From: Mycolicibacterium aurum
Lineage (GTDB): Bacteria; Actinomycetota; Actinomycetes; Mycobacteriales; Mycobacteriaceae
Length of the DNA: 64,000 nt
Direction: 5' to 3'
Assembly: GCA_900078775.1 (NCBI GenBank)
Contig: LT549889.1
Location: 2,666,001 to 2,730,000, forward strand
Shown one piece after another: positions 8,236-15,954 of the stretch. The notes below the pieces were generated by a model, which saw only the letters and a list, made by a program, of their open reading frames with translations, did not search any database and was not told where the DNA came from. Position 1 is the stretch's first letter, and every line of letters begins with the position of its first letter. Position numbers and translations under genes: made by a program.

Positions 8236-9866
8236 CAGATGCCACCTTCCGTAGTGGTTGTCAGGTTTTTGCCGGTGTTGAAGGGGCTTTCGATCCAGGT
8301 GCCTTCGGCTCGGTCGTAGACCACCGGTCCCGGTCCCAGCCCGGCTACCAGGTGCCGCCGTTCCACGCGTTCCGAAGCGGTGCGCGGGAAGGAGTCGACG
8401 AAGGTCCAGAACCGGGGGACCTTGAACTTCGCCAACCTGGTCTGCGCGTGCTGCGCCAGCGCCTCCGGATCTGGAGCGGCGCCGCCGCGCATGCGGACGA
8501 ACGCGCCGACTTCCTCGCCACGCAACGCATCCGGCACCGGAACGCAAGCCGCTTCGATCACGTCCGAGTGGGCGACGAGTGCCTCTTCCACTTGAGCGGC
8601 CGAGATGTTCTCCCCCGCTCGCCGGATCATGTGCTTGGCGCGGCCGACGAAGTAGATGCGGCCTTCTTCATCCATGCGGGCCAGATCACCGGTCCGCAGC
8701 CAACCGTCGATCCTGACCCGATCCGTCGCCTCCTGGTCCCGGAAGTAACCATCCATCATCCAGGGGCCACGCAGCGCGAGTTCTCCCAGCGAGCCGGCCG
8801 GAAGCGGTCTGCCCTCCTCGTCGAGGATGCCCGCCTCGCGATCGAGAGCCGGCCGCCCGATGCATGCGGTGCCCAGCAGCTCGTCGTGTTCGGCGGCGCG
8901 GACGCGGATGTCCACACCCGTCTCGGTCATCCCGTACAACTCGAACCACGGTGCGCCCCAGCGTCGTTCCAGTTCCGTGTGCAGGTCCGGGGGTATCGCC
9001 GAGCACAGGATCGCCCGCACGAGGTGGTTGTGATCGTCTGCGTGGGCCGGCATCTTCAGCAGCAGCGTGGGCATCGCACCGAGACAGTAGAAGATGGTGA
9101 CCCGGTGCTCGCGGATGGCATCCCAGAAGGTGCTCGGATGGAAGCCGTCCAAGATGACCAGCGTTGCTCCGGCCATGAGGGCCGAGGCGATGTGCCACTG
9201 CGGATCCATGTAGTGCATCGGCTGTGCGATGAGAAAGCGGTCATGATGGCCGATGCTCACCGTCGAGCGACCGTCGGGATCCGGCAGCGTCATCTCCTTC
9301 GCGATACGGATCCAGTACCCCTGCGGCAGAAGGCAACCCTTGGGCTTCGCGGTCGTTCCCGAGGTGTATTGGATGTTCAGGAGAGTGGCGGCGTCCGCCC
9401 GGTGTTCGAGCTCCAGATCGCCGCGTTGCACCTCCTCGGCCCTCGGTACGACGAGCTCCCGGCAGGTGAGCACGGTGACCGCACACCCGGCGGCCAGCGA
9501 GGCGAGATTGTCCTCGGTGACCAGCAGCGCCGCACCCGAATGTTCGAGTACGTATCGCACCTCCGACGCGGTGAAGCGCGTGTTGATCGGCACCATCATG
9601 GCGCCGATCTTGGCCGCGGCCAACCAGACGCCGGCGAACTCCGGACGGTTGCGCAGCAGGACAGCGACCCGATCGCCACTGCCGATACCGTGCCGGGCCA
9701 GGACGTCGGCGAAGTCGTTGGCCATCTGGTTGATCTGCCCGAAGGTGAGATCGGTTGCAAGATGCGGGAATGTGAGCCCGACCTTGTCCGGCCACATTCT
9801 GGCCGCGCGTTCGATGAGTCCATGGACGTCATCGGGCACGATCGCGCGTTCCGTCGCGGTCGACAT
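8235..9866 (-). CDS. ATP-dependent acyl-CoA ligase (ANL superfamily, CaiC-like)
   Basis: 543-residue AMP-forming acyl-CoA synthetase. The phosphate-binding motif YTSGTTAKPKG is at about residues 167-177, followed by ELYGMTETG, the hinge GWLRTGDLARMDEEGRIYFVGR, and the C-terminal subdomain. Overall most like carnitine/crotonobetaine-CoA ligase CaiC. The A10 motif, normally P-R-T-x-T/S-G-K, reads FPRTASERVERR, so the usual adenylation lysine is Arg and its preceding Gly is Glu; this may be a subfamily trait. It is the first gene of the operon and divergent from the PucR gene. It would activate the carboxylate made by the aldehyde dehydrogenase, giving the CoA ester needed by the ammonia-lyase-like protein. 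Confidence 0.88.
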   Translation of the reverse strand: MSTATERAIVPDDVHGLIERAARMWPDKVGLTFPHLATDLTFGQINQMANDFADVLARHGIGSGDRVAVLLRNRPEFAGVWLAAAKIGAMMVPINTRFTASEVRYVLEHSGAALLVTEDNLASLAAGCAVTVLTCRELVVPRAEEVQRGDLELEHRADAATLLNIQYTSGTTAKPKGCLLPQGYWIRIAKEMTLPDPDGRSTVSIGHHDRFLIAQPMHYMDPQWHIASALMAGATLVILDGFHPSTFWDAIREHRVTIFYCLGAMPTLLLKMPAHADDHNHLVRAILCSAIPPDLHTELERRWGAPWFELYGMTETGVDIRVRAAEHDELLGTACIGRPALDREAGILDEEGRPLPAGSLGELALRGPWMMDGYFRDQEATDRVRIDGWLRTGDLARMDEEGRIYFVGRAKHMIRRAGENISAAQVEEALVAHSDVIEAACVPVPDALRGEEVGAFVRMRGGAAPDPEALAQHAQTRLAKFKVPRFWTFVDSFPRTASERVERRHLVAGLGPGPVVYDRAEGTWIESPFNTGKNLTTTTEGGI

Positions 9867-9969
9867 TCGCCTCCTCAGGTGATCTGCGCCACTGCCTGGC
9901 GCCGAATGACGATCAGCGTAAGTCGCCGCGCGGGCGGGATGCCGCTACGAAAATGTAGGATCATCGCTG

Positions 9970-11613
9970 ATGTTTGACGTTTGTGTAACTCCCTCGGATG
10001 CGATCCTCCCGACCGTCGCGGATATCTTGAACCTGCCCGCGGTGCTCGACGGTCAGCCTCGGCTGCTGGTGTCCGAACGATGGACGACCCGGCCGGTACG
10101 GTGGGTGCACGTTTGCGAACAGCCCGACCTCGCTCAGTTCATCAACGCCGGTGATTTGGTCCTGACCAGCGGTATGGGCTTGCAGAACCGTCCCGAGGAC
10201 TGGCTGCCGGTGCTGGAAGTGCTGACCCAGCGCGGGGCCGCAGGCCTGCTCCTCGAACTCGGACTGTTCTTCGACGAATTCCCGGCCGCCGCGGTGGCTC
10301 GGGCCGAGGAACTCGGCCTTGCCCTCGGCGTGCTGGGCCGCTCGACTCGATTCGTCGACGTCACCCACAGCGTGCACAGCCTGATCCTGTCCAGGCACAC
10401 CCAGGAGCTGGAGCGGATCGCGTCGATGCAGGCCTCGTTCAATCGGCTCAGTCTGACCGACCCCTCCCCCGACGAGATCCTGCAGCACGCATACGGCCTC
10501 CTGCAGCGCCCCGTGCTGCTCGAGGACCTCGCCCACCGGCTCATCGGATTCGCGTCGTCCGGCGACACGTCGCCCGCAATCGTGACGCATTGGCGTGAGC
10601 GGTCACTCAAGTTGCAGTCCGCCGACGACAGTGCTTTTGACGCCCAGACGGGCACGTTGCTGATCAGTGTCGGCACGCGGGACGAGCGGTGGGGCCGCCT
10701 GATCGTCCAACTCGACCGGGAACCCACCACCTCCGATCGGCTGATTGCCGACCGCACCGCGGATGCGCTTGCCCTGCAACGGCTTCTGGCAGCCGACGAC
10801 CACGATTTCGAGTGGCGCGCACGCGAGACACTATTGGACGTCCTCTACGAACAGCGCTACCTCAGCGAGGAGGACGCGGTCGCCCGCTGCCAGGCGTATG
10901 GCCTCGAAGTCGAGCATCGGGTGTTCGCCGGGGGCTGCGTGCGGTTTGCCCGGCCGCCGGAGACCCGCGGCAAGAGTCCCAGCGGGGATGCCCGCGAGAT
11001 CATCGCCTGGGTCAATCGCATCGCACGCGACTGCAACGTGACGACGTTGGCGGGACCAATGATGTCCCACCAAATCCGGCTATTGCTGTTCGCACCGTCG
11101 GAGCGCGCCCTGGAAGCCGCGATGGGTAAGTTCGCCGAGCGCGCCCGCGCCGCAACGAGACCAAAGAAACTGCCCGCCCCGACCATCTGCTTCGGCACCA
11201 CGGTCACCCGGTTCTCCGACGTTCGCCGTTCCTGCAACGAAGCCGCCGAAGTGGTAGCCGCCGCCAACGGCGCCGAGGCACTTCCCTATTACCGTATGCG
11301 GGACGTGGGCGTGCACGGCTTGCTTCGCCTGCTGCAGGATGACAGCTCGTTGCAGAGCTACACCGAACGTCAACTGGCGCCGCTGCTGCGCTTGCCACGC
11401 GAAGACCGTGACCAGCTGCTCGAGGTGCTGCGGGCCTACCTCGACCAAGGTCGCAACAAGGCCGCCACCGCTCGGCACCTCCTGATCAGCCGGCCCACCC
11501 TCTACGGACACCTGAATCGTCTGCAGCGCATCCTCGGAGTCGAACTCGAAGAGCCCAGGACCGCCCTGTCCCTGCAGTTCGCCCTGCACGCACTCGACGT
11601 CCTGAACAGCTGA
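9970..11613 (+). CDS. PucR-family transcriptional regulator of the adjacent catabolic operon
   Basis: 547-residue PucR-type regulator. The N-terminal PucR domain (about residues 13-130) contains the WVHVCEQPDLAQFINAGDLVLTSG signature; the middle region is variable. The C-terminal PucR HTH (about 480-540) contains LDQGRNKAATARHLLISRPTLYGHLNRLQRILG. It is divergent from the acyl-CoA ligase operon across 103 bp. That spacer holds CATC-N3-GATG (9962-9972) and an imperfect inverted pair GATCAGCG/CGCTGATG (about 9915 and 9966), possible operators. PucR regulators typically sense nitrogen-rich catabolic substrates, so control of this amine/amino-acid operon is likely but inferred. Confidence 0.9.
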   Translation: MFDVCVTPSDAILPTVADILNLPAVLDGQPRLLVSERWTTRPVRWVHVCEQPDLAQFINAGDLVLTSGMGLQNRPEDWLPVLEVLTQRGAAGLLLELGLFFDEFPAAAVARAEELGLALGVLGRSTRFVDVTHSVHSLILSRHTQELERIASMQASFNRLSLTDPSPDEILQHAYGLLQRPVLLEDLAHRLIGFASSGDTSPAIVTHWRERSLKLQSADDSAFDAQTGTLLISVGTRDERWGRLIVQLDREPTTSDRLIADRTADALALQRLLAADDHDFEWRARETLLDVLYEQRYLSEEDAVARCQAYGLEVEHRVFAGGCVRFARPPETRGKSPSGDAREIIAWVNRIARDCNVTTLAGPMMSHQIRLLLFAPSERALEAAMGKFAERARAATRPKKLPAPTICFGTTVTRFSDVRRSCNEAAEVVAAANGAEALPYYRMRDVGVHGLLRLLQDDSSLQSYTERQLAPLLRLPREDRDQLLEVLRAYLDQGRNKAATARHLLISRPTLYGHLNRLQRILGVELEEPRTALSLQFALHALDVLNS

Positions 11614-11663
11614 CACGGCGAGCCGCGCGAGTAATTCCTGCCCGCGATGGGTACCTCACAGGC

Positions 11664-12290
11664 ATGTTGACGAAGATCGCAGGGGCCGCCGTCCAGATCG
11701 CCGAGGGAGTCGGAGGCATCTTCGGTATCCGGATCGGTACCGAGGAACCCTTCTACATCCGGGAGGGCCGCGTCGGTAACGTCGAGATCCGCAAGTACGG
11801 GCCGCGGATCGCGGCGCAGACCCGGGTTTCCGGCGACGGCGACGACGCCCGCAGTGAGGGGTTCCGCCGGCTGGCCCGCTACATCTTCGGCGGCAACCAC
11901 CGGGACGAGAAGATCGCGATGACGGCCCCGGTCGCCCAGCAGGGCGACAAGATTGCGATGACCGCGCCGGTGGCGCAGAGCACCAGCGGCGGCACCGGCG
12001 ACTCGGTGATCCGGTTCTACATGCCGTCCAAATGGTCGATGGACACCCTGCCCGAGCCCGACGACCCGGCGGTGACGGTGGTCGAAGTGCCCGCCGAACG
12101 GTTCGCGGTCTTGCAGTTCACCGGTGACCGCAGCCCCACCTGCGTCACCAAGAAGTCCGCGGAACTGCTGAAGGCGTTGCACGGCACCGACTTCCACCCC
12201 GACGGCGAACCGGTGGCCTGGTTCTACGACCCGCCGTGGACGTTACCGTTCCGGCGGCGCAACGAGGTGGCGGTGCCGCTGGCGGGATGA
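11664..12290 (+). CDS. SOUL/HEBP-family haem-binding-like protein
   Basis: 208-residue SOUL family protein. The family core V-x-I-R-x-Y is seen at residues 36-41 and the motif KIAMTAPV is present twice in tandem, about 12 residues apart (around residues 84-104). The end of the domain is marked by GEPVAWFYDPPWTLPFRRRNEV. SOUL proteins bind haem or related tetrapyrroles in eukaryotes; bacterial roles are poorly known. The start ATG is preceded by no strong ribosome site. It lies just upstream of the cobalamin riboswitch, but nothing ties its function to cobalamin beyond proximity. Confidence 0.85.
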   Translation: MLTKIAGAAVQIAEGVGGIFGIRIGTEEPFYIREGRVGNVEIRKYGPRIAAQTRVSGDGDDARSEGFRRLARYIFGGNHRDEKIAMTAPVAQQGDKIAMTAPVAQSTSGGTGDSVIRFYMPSKWSMDTLPEPDDPAVTVVEVPAERFAVLQFTGDRSPTCVTKKSAELLKALHGTDFHPDGEPVAWFYDPPWTLPFRRRNEVAVPLAG

Positions 12291-12299
12291 CCTGGGCTG

Positions 12300-12415
12300 T
12301 TACAGTCCAGCCGTCCATGTGAGACAGGACGAGGAAGTCCGGTGCGACTCCGGCGCGGTACCGCCACTGTGAACGCAGCCCTCGGGGGCTCGTAAGCCAG
12401 ACCTTCGCTTCGTCT
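12300..12415 (+). ncRNA. Cobalamin (B12) riboswitch
   Basis: The segment carries the conserved pieces of the AdoCbl aptamer in order: GAGGAAGTCCGGTGCGACTC (12331-12350) matching the A-x-C-C-G-G-T-G core, the B12 box CGCCACTGTGA (12362-12372), and AAGCCAGAC (12393-12401). Downstream, CGGGG (12428-12432) can pair with CCCCG (12440-12444) right in front of the ribosome site GAGAAGGG (12444-12451) of the next gene. The switch may therefore act on translation or termination. Exact stem boundaries are approximate. Confidence 0.9.
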
Positions 12416-12461
12416 CTGTTTTCCTGCCGGGGCGGAACTCCCCGAGAAGGGTTGATGCGCC

Positions 12462-13097
12462 GTGCACCAACTGGTCCTGGTCGGCATGGGTGCCGACAGT
12501 CCCGCCCGCGAGACCGATTTGAGGATGCTCGCCGACCAGGTCGGAGCCCGGCTCGCCTACCTTCAACTCGGCACCCCCACCCTGCATCAGGTACTCGACG
12601 AGATCGCGGCGGACCGGCCGCGCGCCGAGGTGCGGCTGATCGCGGTACCGAGCGCGGGCGCCCCCGCACCGGCGCGGTCGTGGTTGCGCCGGGTCGCCGC
12701 GGACTGGACCCGTGGGCATCCGAACACCCTCGATGTCCGCGTCGCCGAAAGCCCGGTCACCGGCGAGGAGGCCGGTCTGTCCTCACCCGCGTGGGAGCAG
12801 ATCCCCCGGCACGGCCGCCATCTGTTGGTCTGCCGGGGTCCGCGTTGCACCGCCCGCGGCGGCGCCGACATCGCGGTCGCCGTCGACGAATCGCTGCGCG
12901 CCCACGGTCTCGACGAGGATCAGGTGCTGGTCACCCAGACCGGATGTCTGTTCCCGTGCAACCACGGCCCGGTCATGGTCGTACACCCCGAGGACCGGTG
13001 GTTGGGGTGCGTCACCGCCGACCAGGTCCGCGCCCTGGTCGCCGGGTGGGCCGGGGACCCCCGCACCGGGGTCGAGCGGGTCGTGACCAGCGTCTAG
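12462..13097 (+). CDS. Riboswitch-controlled fusion of CbiX-like N-terminus and thioredoxin-like 2Fe-2S ferredoxin
   Basis: 211 residues. The N-terminal ~95 residues (LVLVGMGADSPARETDL, then LGTPTLHQVLDEI) look like a degenerate CbiX sirohydrochlorin cobaltochelatase half, with Met where the catalytic His of the G-H-G motif would be. The C-terminal ~90 residues resemble a thioredoxin-fold 2Fe-2S ferredoxin: VCRGPRC with C-x4-C, and TGCLFPCNHGP with C-x3-C. The GTG start at 12462 lies about 10 nt after GAGAAGGG. Control by the B12 riboswitch just upstream points to cobalt/cobalamin metabolism, perhaps redox handling of a corrin or metal. The C-terminal third lies antisense to the long tail of the EamA gene. 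Confidence 0.82.
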   Translation: MHQLVLVGMGADSPARETDLRMLADQVGARLAYLQLGTPTLHQVLDEIAADRPRAEVRLIAVPSAGAPAPARSWLRRVAADWTRGHPNTLDVRVAESPVTGEEAGLSSPAWEQIPRHGRHLLVCRGPRCTARGGADIAVAVDESLRAHGLDEDQVLVTQTGCLFPCNHGPVMVVHPEDRWLGCVTADQVRALVAGWAGDPRTGVERVVTSV

Positions 13098-14024
13098 CTC
13101 GCCGTCGCGGTCGTCCGGGCGGGGCGCGACCCACGGCAGCATCGCACACGCCGCGAGGATCACCGCGACCCCGACGCACTGCATCGGCGTCAACCACTCG
13201 TCCAGCAGGACGGTGGCCGCCACCAACCCGACCACCGGCTCCAGGGTGCCCAGGATGCTCACCGGCACCGAGCCCAGGGTGCGCACCGCGTAGAGCGCGC
13301 CGCACAATCCGACCGGCAGCAACACCAACCCCTGGACCACAGCCACCTGCCAGGCGCTGGTCGATACCTCGAAGTTCTTTCCGGAGGCCAGTGCGTAGCC
13401 CGCGACAGTCGCCGTCGCGCCCACTGTCACCAACAGGGTCGACAGCACGGTGCCGACCTGGTGCACCCAGCGTTCGCCGGCCACCAGATAGACCGCGTAG
13501 CCGGAGGCGCTGAGTAACGCCAGACCGATCGCAGCGGCGGGTGCGGTGGCACCGGCGGTCAACGTCACCAGCGCCAGCCCCACCAGGATCACCGCGGCCA
13601 AACCGGTCGACGACCGCGACACCGGGGTCCGGGTGTGCGCGGCGACCAGCAGGATCACCAGGATCGGATAGACATGCACGACAACCACGGCCAGTTGCGC
13701 GCCGCCGTGGGCAACGGCGGCGAAGTAGGCCAGCATCTGCAACCCGAACAGCGGTCCGGCCACTGCGACCAGACCCATCGCTGCCCGGACCGGGACGCGG
13801 CGGAATCGGCGGGTGAGCGCACACAGCAGCGCGATCGCGGCGATGGCGAACGCGCCCCGCACGGTAAGCAGAACGGCGGGATCGGTGCCACCGCTGAATC
13901 CGAAAACCGCGATCACCGGGGTCATCCCGTACGCGATCGCAGATGCCGTCCCGGCACCCCACGCCCGGCGCCGGGTCGGCCCCCGAGGCGTCGTGGACTG
14001 CATCGGGGCAAGCTCGGCGGTCAC
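12783..14024 (-). CDS. EamA-family (DMT) transporter with long antisense C-terminal tail
   Basis: 413 residues as drawn. The first ~305 residues form a typical drug/metabolite transporter with about ten membrane helices in two EamA repeats, ending near ILAACAMLPWVAP. The last ~105 residues are polar, lack helices, and come entirely from the strand opposite the riboswitch-controlled ferredoxin gene (13097-12783), as though the natural stop had been lost. Start chosen at the second of two adjacent GTG codons (14024), 5 nt after AAGGAG; the ORF could be opened upstream to 14108. It follows an AcoR-like gene by 65 bp on the same strand. Substrate unknown (amino acids, metabolites and drugs are all known for this family). 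Confidence 0.8.
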   Translation of the reverse strand: MTAELAPMQSTTPRGPTRRRAWGAGTASAIAYGMTPVIAVFGFSGGTDPAVLLTVRGAFAIAAIALLCALTRRFRRVPVRAAMGLVAVAGPLFGLQMLAYFAAVAHGGAQLAVVVVHVYPILVILLVAAHTRTPVSRSSTGLAAVILVGLALVTLTAGATAPAAAIGLALLSASGYAVYLVAGERWVHQVGTVLSTLLVTVGATATVAGYALASGKNFEVSTSAWQVAVVQGLVLLPVGLCGALYAVRTLGSVPVSILGTLEPVVGLVAATVLLDEWLTPMQCVGVAVILAACAMLPWVAPRPDDRDGELDAGHDPLDPGAGVPGPPGDQGADLVGGDAPQPPVLGVYDHDRAVVAREQTSGLGDQHLILVETVGAQRFVDGDRDVGAAAGGATRTPADQQMAAVPGDLLPRG

Positions 14025-14089
14025 CACAGCTCCTTGGTATCGAGGTCGGTCAGATGGCGTCGCCGCCAGGGGTGTGCATGCCGCGGCGA

Positions 14090-15919
14090 TCAGTCGCCGC
14101 TGTGGCACCCCACCTCGTATCCACGCCTGGTGAAGTCGTTCATGCGCCGGTACAGCGTAGACCGGCCGATCTGCAGGATCGCCGCGGCCCGCAGCCGGTT
14201 GCCTCCGGCCTCCGCGATGGCCTCTCGGATCTGTTGCAGCTCCGCCTCTTCCAGCCTGGACAACGGACTGCGGGCCAGCAGTCGACGGTGCACCGTGGGC
14301 AGGTCGTCGAGTGTCACCTCACCGAATGCGCTGTGCCGGGCCGCGGTCTCGACGATGTCCTTCAGCTGGCTGACGTTCCCGGGATAATCCGCCGAGGCCA
14401 GCGCCTCCACCAGCCGCGCGGACGCGCGCCTGGGGCCGTCCACCCAGGTCTGCAGGAAGTGGGTGACCAGCGGTGCAATGTCCTCCCGCCGGGCACGCAA
14501 CGGCGGCATGGTGATCTCGATACCGCACAGGGCGGCGACGACCGGCAGCGTCTCGTCGGTGAGCGACCGCGCGGTGAGCACCATCCGCGGCGCCTCCGAC
14601 TCCTCCAGGATCTCGACGAGAGCCCCGCGGCCATGCGCGTCCAACCGTTCGACCCGGTGCAGGACTGCTGCGGCGCCGCCTTCCAGATCCGCGCCCAGAT
14701 TATCGAGTGCAGCAGTGAATTCTGACGATCCGCAGTCGATGTAGACGGTGCGTTGAGCCAGTTTGGCGGCCATCAACTGGGCCAGCAGACTCTTACCGGT
14801 ACCCTCCTCACCGACGACATAGGCCGGCATACCTCGGGCGCAGGCCGCGCTGGCCGCCTTCACCGCACGTCGCAAGGACAGCGATTCACCGATGACCCCG
14901 CCGAAACCGTCGCGGCGGCTGTTGTTGGACCGGCTGGGTTTCGACGCGGCGGGTGACACGTTGCGCAGCCGCATCACGGTGCCCGTCGCCTTCCCGGCAT
15001 CACCCAGCGGACGCGCCTCCAACCGCAGCACGCGGTCCGGGCCGACCACCAGATCGTGCTCCACGGCGGTGTGCCGGCGCTCCGACTCGCGGGCATAGCC
15101 GGCCAGCACGCTGTAGTCGCTGCCGTCGAGCAACTGTGTGGCTCGACGGCTCGCGATTGTGGTGCGCTCGTCCATCGCGACCACCGCGTCGGTGCCACGC
15201 TTGCGCACCTCGGTCAGGTACGCGGTCAGCAGGTTCTGCTCACGGGCGGCGAGCCTCGCCGCTAGCAGACGGGTGATCTCGGCAGCCGCACCCTGCACGA
15301 TCAGCAGGATGGACCGCGGATCAGATTGCAGGGCAATGCGTTCGGGGATCGACAGGCTCAGCACCCCGCGCACCGACCCGCGCAGCGGATCCTTGATGAG
15401 CACCGAGGTGCAGCACGAATCCTGCAGGGCCTCGGTAAAGTGTTCCGCGGTCCACACCTGCACCGCGGAGCCCTCCTCCAGCGCGGTGCCGTCGGAGTTC
15501 GTCCCGGTGACGTCCTCGGACATCCGGCCGCCGACGAGCGGGAAGACCGTTTCCAGCCACCGCACCACCGACGGTTCCCCACGGGTGAGGGCCATCGTGC
15601 CCGAGGGGTCGGCGAGTGCGACCGAACCGCCGGTATCCAGACACATCCGCTCCAGTTCGGTGAGGACCGGATCCGCGCAGCGCAGCATCTGTTCATCCAG
15701 ACGCGGCTCGGCGACGGCGTCGAAAACCTTTGTACCAGGACTGATTTTGCAGGCCTGACTGCGTCGCCAGGAGCGTTCGATCACCGGCCGCAGCATGGAC
15801 AGATCGGTGTTGACCGGATCCGAGACGAACCGCTCGCGCAGTTCGAGGAGTCGGGCCTTGGCCATCGGGTCGGTGGGCACGACGGGTGATCCGTCACCCA
15901 GAATCGGGATCGTCTCCAC
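14090..15919 (-). CDS. AcoR-like activator: GAF, degenerate AAA+ and Fis-type HTH
   Basis: 609 residues. The N-terminal GAF-like sensor (about 80-220) includes GTNSDGTALEEG and LQDSCCTSV. A PAS-like linker follows, then an AAA+ module with Walker A GEEGTGKS at 370-377, and a Fis HTH at about 560-605 (GGNRLRAAAILQIGRSTLYRRM). The GAFTGA loop needed to touch sigma-54 is absent, and the segment after Walker A is shortened. The protein therefore probably works with a sigma-70-type polymerase, as other actinobacterial relatives do. It is the fourth gene after the aminotransferase homologue, dehydrogenase and aldehyde dehydrogenase, and is paralogous to 20557-22350. It likely controls this catabolic region; the ligand is unknown. 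Confidence 0.88.
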   Translation of the reverse strand: METIPILGDGSPVVPTDPMAKARLLELRERFVSDPVNTDLSMLRPVIERSWRRSQACKISPGTKVFDAVAEPRLDEQMLRCADPVLTELERMCLDTGGSVALADPSGTMALTRGEPSVVRWLETVFPLVGGRMSEDVTGTNSDGTALEEGSAVQVWTAEHFTEALQDSCCTSVLIKDPLRGSVRGVLSLSIPERIALQSDPRSILLIVQGAAAEITRLLAARLAAREQNLLTAYLTEVRKRGTDAVVAMDERTTIASRRATQLLDGSDYSVLAGYARESERRHTAVEHDLVVGPDRVLRLEARPLGDAGKATGTVMRLRNVSPAASKPSRSNNSRRDGFGGVIGESLSLRRAVKAASAACARGMPAYVVGEEGTGKSLLAQLMAAKLAQRTVYIDCGSSEFTAALDNLGADLEGGAAAVLHRVERLDAHGRGALVEILEESEAPRMVLTARSLTDETLPVVAALCGIEITMPPLRARREDIAPLVTHFLQTWVDGPRRASARLVEALASADYPGNVSQLKDIVETAARHSAFGEVTLDDLPTVHRRLLARSPLSRLEEAELQQIREAIAEAGGNRLRAAAILQIGRSTLYRRMNDFTRRGYEVGCHSGD

Positions 15920-15954
15920 CAGACCTCCTTCTGATTCTCTGCGGTGTCGGAGCC

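Noticed and set aside
6754..8547. Aldehyde dehydrogenase as a 597-residue protein
   Set aside because: The extra N-terminal part overlaps the ligase gene in another frame; the TGATG overlap at 8235 gives the standard length of 493 residues.
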